From Deltaproteobacteria bacterium (GTDB lineage Bacteria > Myxococcota_A > UBA9160 > UBA4427), in contig DRKE01000015.1 of NCBI GenBank assembly GCA_011051925.1, forward strand, positions 1-8,630: a DNA stretch of 8,630 bases. Direction: 5' to 3'. Below are positions 6,705 through 8,630 of this stretch, piece by piece (within the stretch, counting starts at the first letter, position 1; every line of letters starts with the position of its first letter). Position numbers and translations under genes: made by a program. Under the pieces are notes generated by a model that did not search any database, had not been told where the DNA came from, and was given only the letters and a program-made list of their open reading frames with translations.

Positions 6705-7953
6705 GCTCCGGATCGATGTCGAAACGCTCCCGGTAGCCCTTGAAGGCCGCGTTCACGGCCTCCTCCTCGAGCCCGAAGGCTTCGAGGCTGTAGCGATGGA
6801 TCCCGAATTCGTTCTTCGGATGCCGCTCGAGATAGCGCTCCATCCGCCGACGGGCCTCTTCGGAAAGGGAAAGATCGAAGTGGGCATAGATCCTTTCGAC
6901 GCATCCGATGGGATCAGTGACGATTTCACGCATCGATAGATCCAGGATCTGCGCTTCGCGCTCCGGATGTCGTGCGCGTGCCTCCATTCCCTGTTCCAAC
7001 AGCGTCGACCAGACGTGGATCATCTGCCGACCGATACGAGCCGGATCGACCTCGTCCGAGGCGACCAATCGCATCGTGTATTCGAGGTTCGCCACGGAGG
7101 GAATCACGCGAATCGGATCGCGATGGGTCTGTACGACCATCGCGTCGGGATAGGTCTCGAAGAGCGTATCGATCGGACCGAGATGGCCCGGAGACTTCAG
7201 GATCCAGCGCTCCAGCATGTACCGGGACTGCATGTGTTGAAGGAAACGACGATGGTGGGCATAGGTCGCCGTCATGTCCTGTCGCAGCAGCCACTCGTCG
7301 TAGGATTCGACGTCGAAGGTCATCTCGAAACGGATGCTCATGAACTCCGAGGCCGTCGGCACGATGCATTCCTGAGGCATCAGGGCACCCACGGGATGAA
7401 TCGTCTGGAATCCCGGTGCGAGGCGCCCGACCTGATCGAAACGCTTCTGCGTCCGAGCGATCCTCGGATCCGAATCGTAGGTCTCGGCCTCTGCGGGAGG
7501 ACAGGGATCGTCGATCTCCCACGAAAGGGGTGCCCGGTTCGACGGATCCTCGGCCAGCAGCCCGTAGAGGAGGGTCGTTCCGGTCCGCGGAAGCCCCAGG
7601 ATGAAGAGTGGACGCCGGATCACCTCCCGCGCGACTTCCGGATGCCTCTTCCGGTAGTCCGTGAGGCAGAGGCGATGGGAAAGCAGTTCGAGCATCTGCC
7701 GGCGAGCGAAATAGCGTCCGAATAGCGTGAGCCGGGCATCGACCTCGATCGACTCCAGCAGCTTCGCCAGCCCCGGACGGAAGGTGTCGGGACCGAAATC
7801 GTCGAGTCCGGTCGCGCGACGAGCCGCCTCCATCAGATCCTCATCGACCAGCGAGATCGGCACGACACCGATTCGTGCCAGGCCGCGACCGATCGCGTTC
7901 ATCGCCCGGATCGGCAGGGGCCGGAAAGGCCGCGCCAACACGTCTTCACTCAT
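6688..7953 (-). CDS. PAPS-dependent sulfotransferase family protein (Sulfotransferase_3 type)
   Basis: The product is 421 residues from ATG 7953, with AAGGTGG eight bases upstream. A GTG four codons earlier (7965) is a less likely start. Sulfotransferases move a sulfuryl group from 3'-phosphoadenosine-5'-phosphosulfate to a hydroxyl or amine. The 5'-phosphosulfate loop is FILGLPRTGTTLL at 117-129. The 3'-phosphate segment appears as THRDPIRVIPSV at 276-287. WILKSPGHL at 250-258 is typical of the long bacterial group. Residues 1-110 are a helical N-terminal part also common there. It has no signal peptide, so it is cytosolic. The substrate cannot be told; lipid or small-molecule acceptors are likely. 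Its start overlaps the stop of the upstream oxidoreductase gene (ATGAGTGA), which implies translational coupling. A sulfotransferase fold does not prove sulfation activity. Confidence 0.9.
   Translation of the reverse strand: MSEDVLARPFRPLPIRAMNAIGRGLARIGVVPISLVDEDLMEAARRATGLDDFGPDTFRPGLAKLLESIEVDARLTLFGRYFARRQMLELLSHRLCLTDYRKRHPEVAREVIRRPLFILGLPRTGTTLLYGLLAEDPSNRAPLSWEIDDPCPPAEAETYDSDPRIARTQKRFDQVGRLAPGFQTIHPVGALMPQECIVPTASEFMSIRFEMTFDVESYDEWLLRQDMTATYAHHRRFLQHMQSRYMLERWILKSPGHLGPIDTLFETYPDAMVVQTHRDPIRVIPSVANLEYTMRLVASDEVDPARIGRQMIHVWSTLLEQGMEARARHPEREAQILDLSMREIVTDPIGCVERIYAHFDLSLSEEARRRMERYLERHPKNEFGIHRYSLEAFGLEEEAVNAAFKGYRERFDIDPEPFDPS
7946..7953 (-). promoter_or_regulatory. ATGAGTGA start/stop overlap (translational coupling)
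   Basis: Read leftward, the sulfotransferase ATG (7953-7951) and the oxidoreductase TGA (7948-7946) share ATGAGTGA. The downstream ribosome site AAGGTGG lies inside the upstream gene. This arrangement usually means re-initiation by terminating ribosomes and a common transcript. Confidence 0.8.
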
Positions 7954-8630
7954 CGGCTTTTCCACCTTCGAGCAAGGCTTCGATCGTTTCGAGGGCCTCG
8001 CGATAGGCAGCGATCCGCTCGAGCTTCAACTCTTCGTAGCCCCGGACCTGGTCGGGCAGTTCGGCAAGCGAAAGGGCCAGTTCGAGCCCGATCGATTCCA
8101 GCTTCGGCAGCATGCGATCGATCGCCGCGATGTACTCCGCGGGCAGGGCACGCTCGAGGCGACGGAGTTCCGTGTGTCCGAAGGGATCGAAGAACGTGCC
8201 GCGCAGGAATCGGGCCCGCGCGAGCAGGCGGAAGAAGGGAGCCGTCCAGGTCGCGAACCGGATCTTTCTTCGAAGGCCGAGGGCCCTCAGGAGAGGCGGA
8301 TGGAGTGCCCAACGGATCCGGCCCTCGCTGCCTGCCCATTTCCTGGCTTCCGCCATCGCCTCGGCATCCGTCATCAAGCGCGCGACTTCATACTCGTCCT
8401 TGTACGCCATCAACTTGAAGAGGTTCGAGGCGACGGCCATCACCAGACGGCCCTCGGCGGGAAGCAGCGTGACTTCCGCCTCCTGGACCCGGTCGAGAAC
8501 GTCGAGCCAGGCCAGGACCGCCCGCTCGCCGCCCCAGGCGAGAAGCTCGCTCGCGAGGAGACGAAGCCTCTCGTCATCGGCTTCCGGCACGTCGAAGAGT
8601 GCGATCCGCGCCTCGATGACCGGCGGCAGC
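7946..8630 (-). CDS. C-terminal part of fused indolepyruvate ferredoxin oxidoreductase (DUF6537 region)
   Basis: The frame is open to the right edge, leaving 227 residues plus the stop; the N-terminus is outside the window. The visible part begins LPPVIEARIALFD and continues with KLMAYKDEYEVARLM, WALHPPLLRALGL, FFDPFGHTELRRLER and LPDQVRGYEELKLER. These match the end of the large single-chain 2-oxoacid:ferredoxin oxidoreductases (about 1150 residues). That enzyme family oxidatively decarboxylates aryl or branched 2-oxoacids such as indolepyruvate to acyl-CoA and reduces ferredoxin. The TPP-binding and Fe-S parts are not visible, so catalysis is inferred from the family. The product of such an enzyme is a CoA thioester, but a link to the distant CoA-transferase is only a guess. 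It is the upstream partner of the sulfotransferase gene, with an eight-base overlap. Confidence 0.9.
   Translation of the reverse strand, partial: LPPVIEARIALFDVPEADDERLRLLASELLAWGGERAVLAWLDVLDRVQEAEVTLLPAEGRLVMAVASNLFKLMAYKDEYEVARLMTDAEAMAEARKWAGSEGRIRWALHPPLLRALGLRRKIRFATWTAPFFRLLARARFLRGTFFDPFGHTELRRLERALPAEYIAAIDRMLPKLESIGLELALSLAELPDQVRGYEELKLERIAAYREALETIEALLEGGKADE

Noticed and set aside
1..8630. A defence or mobile-element system
   Set aside because: No transposase, integrase, nuclease, reverse transcriptase or toxin-like gene is seen. All nine genes belong to metabolic or envelope families.

Overview
The window is high-GC (roughly 65% by eye), densely coded bacterial DNA. It has no mobile element, tRNA, rRNA, CRISPR array or phage gene that I can see. 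The gene content is a class III CoA-transferase with two CaiB-like halves, a fused indolepyruvate:ferredoxin oxidoreductase, a PAPS-type sulfotransferase, an SDR, and DUF1214, DUF4197 and DUF3313-like exported proteins. This fits an uncultured Gram-negative of the old Deltaproteobacteria sense (Myxococcota or Binatia-like) with acyl-CoA and lipid metabolism. That placement is inference from gene families only. Lipoprotein and Tat signals support a two-membrane cell.

Layout from left to right. (1) 1-1504, minus: a CaiB/BaiF CoA-transferase whose C-terminal part lies off the left edge; one complete CaiB-like half and the start of a second are visible. (2) 1505 to about 1909: a non-coding divergent spacer holding an AT-richer array of four GGAAAA boxes at an exact 21-base period, the last inverted. 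(3) 1910-2587, plus: a small lipoprotein resembling DUF3313, followed by a strong GC hairpin. (4) 2684-3649, plus: a multi-spanning membrane protein of the lysylphosphatidylglycerol-synthase-TM type. Its 3' end overlaps, by 85 bases and tail to tail, (5) 3565-4830, minus: a Tat-exported DUF1214 protein. (6) 4875-5633, minus: a DUF4197 lipoprotein, 44 bases upstream of (5) and probably co-transcribed with it. (7) 5782-6657, plus: a classical SDR oxidoreductase, divergent from (6). (8) 6688-7953, minus: a sulfotransferase. (9) 7946-8630, minus: the C-terminal end of a fused indolepyruvate ferredoxin oxidoreductase that runs off the right edge. Genes 9 and 8 overlap through ATGAGTGA and are probably translationally coupled.

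Taken together, the soluble enzymes (CoA-transferase, 2-oxoacid oxidoreductase, SDR, sulfotransferase) point to aryl/acyl-CoA and small-molecule or lipid modification. The three exported proteins and the membrane protein point to the envelope. They form several short transcription units rather than one pathway, and I found no convincing novel multi-gene system. The most unusual non-coding signal is the 21-base phased repeat array at 1658-1730. A marked excess of the tetramer GATC is visible in both coding samples counted.
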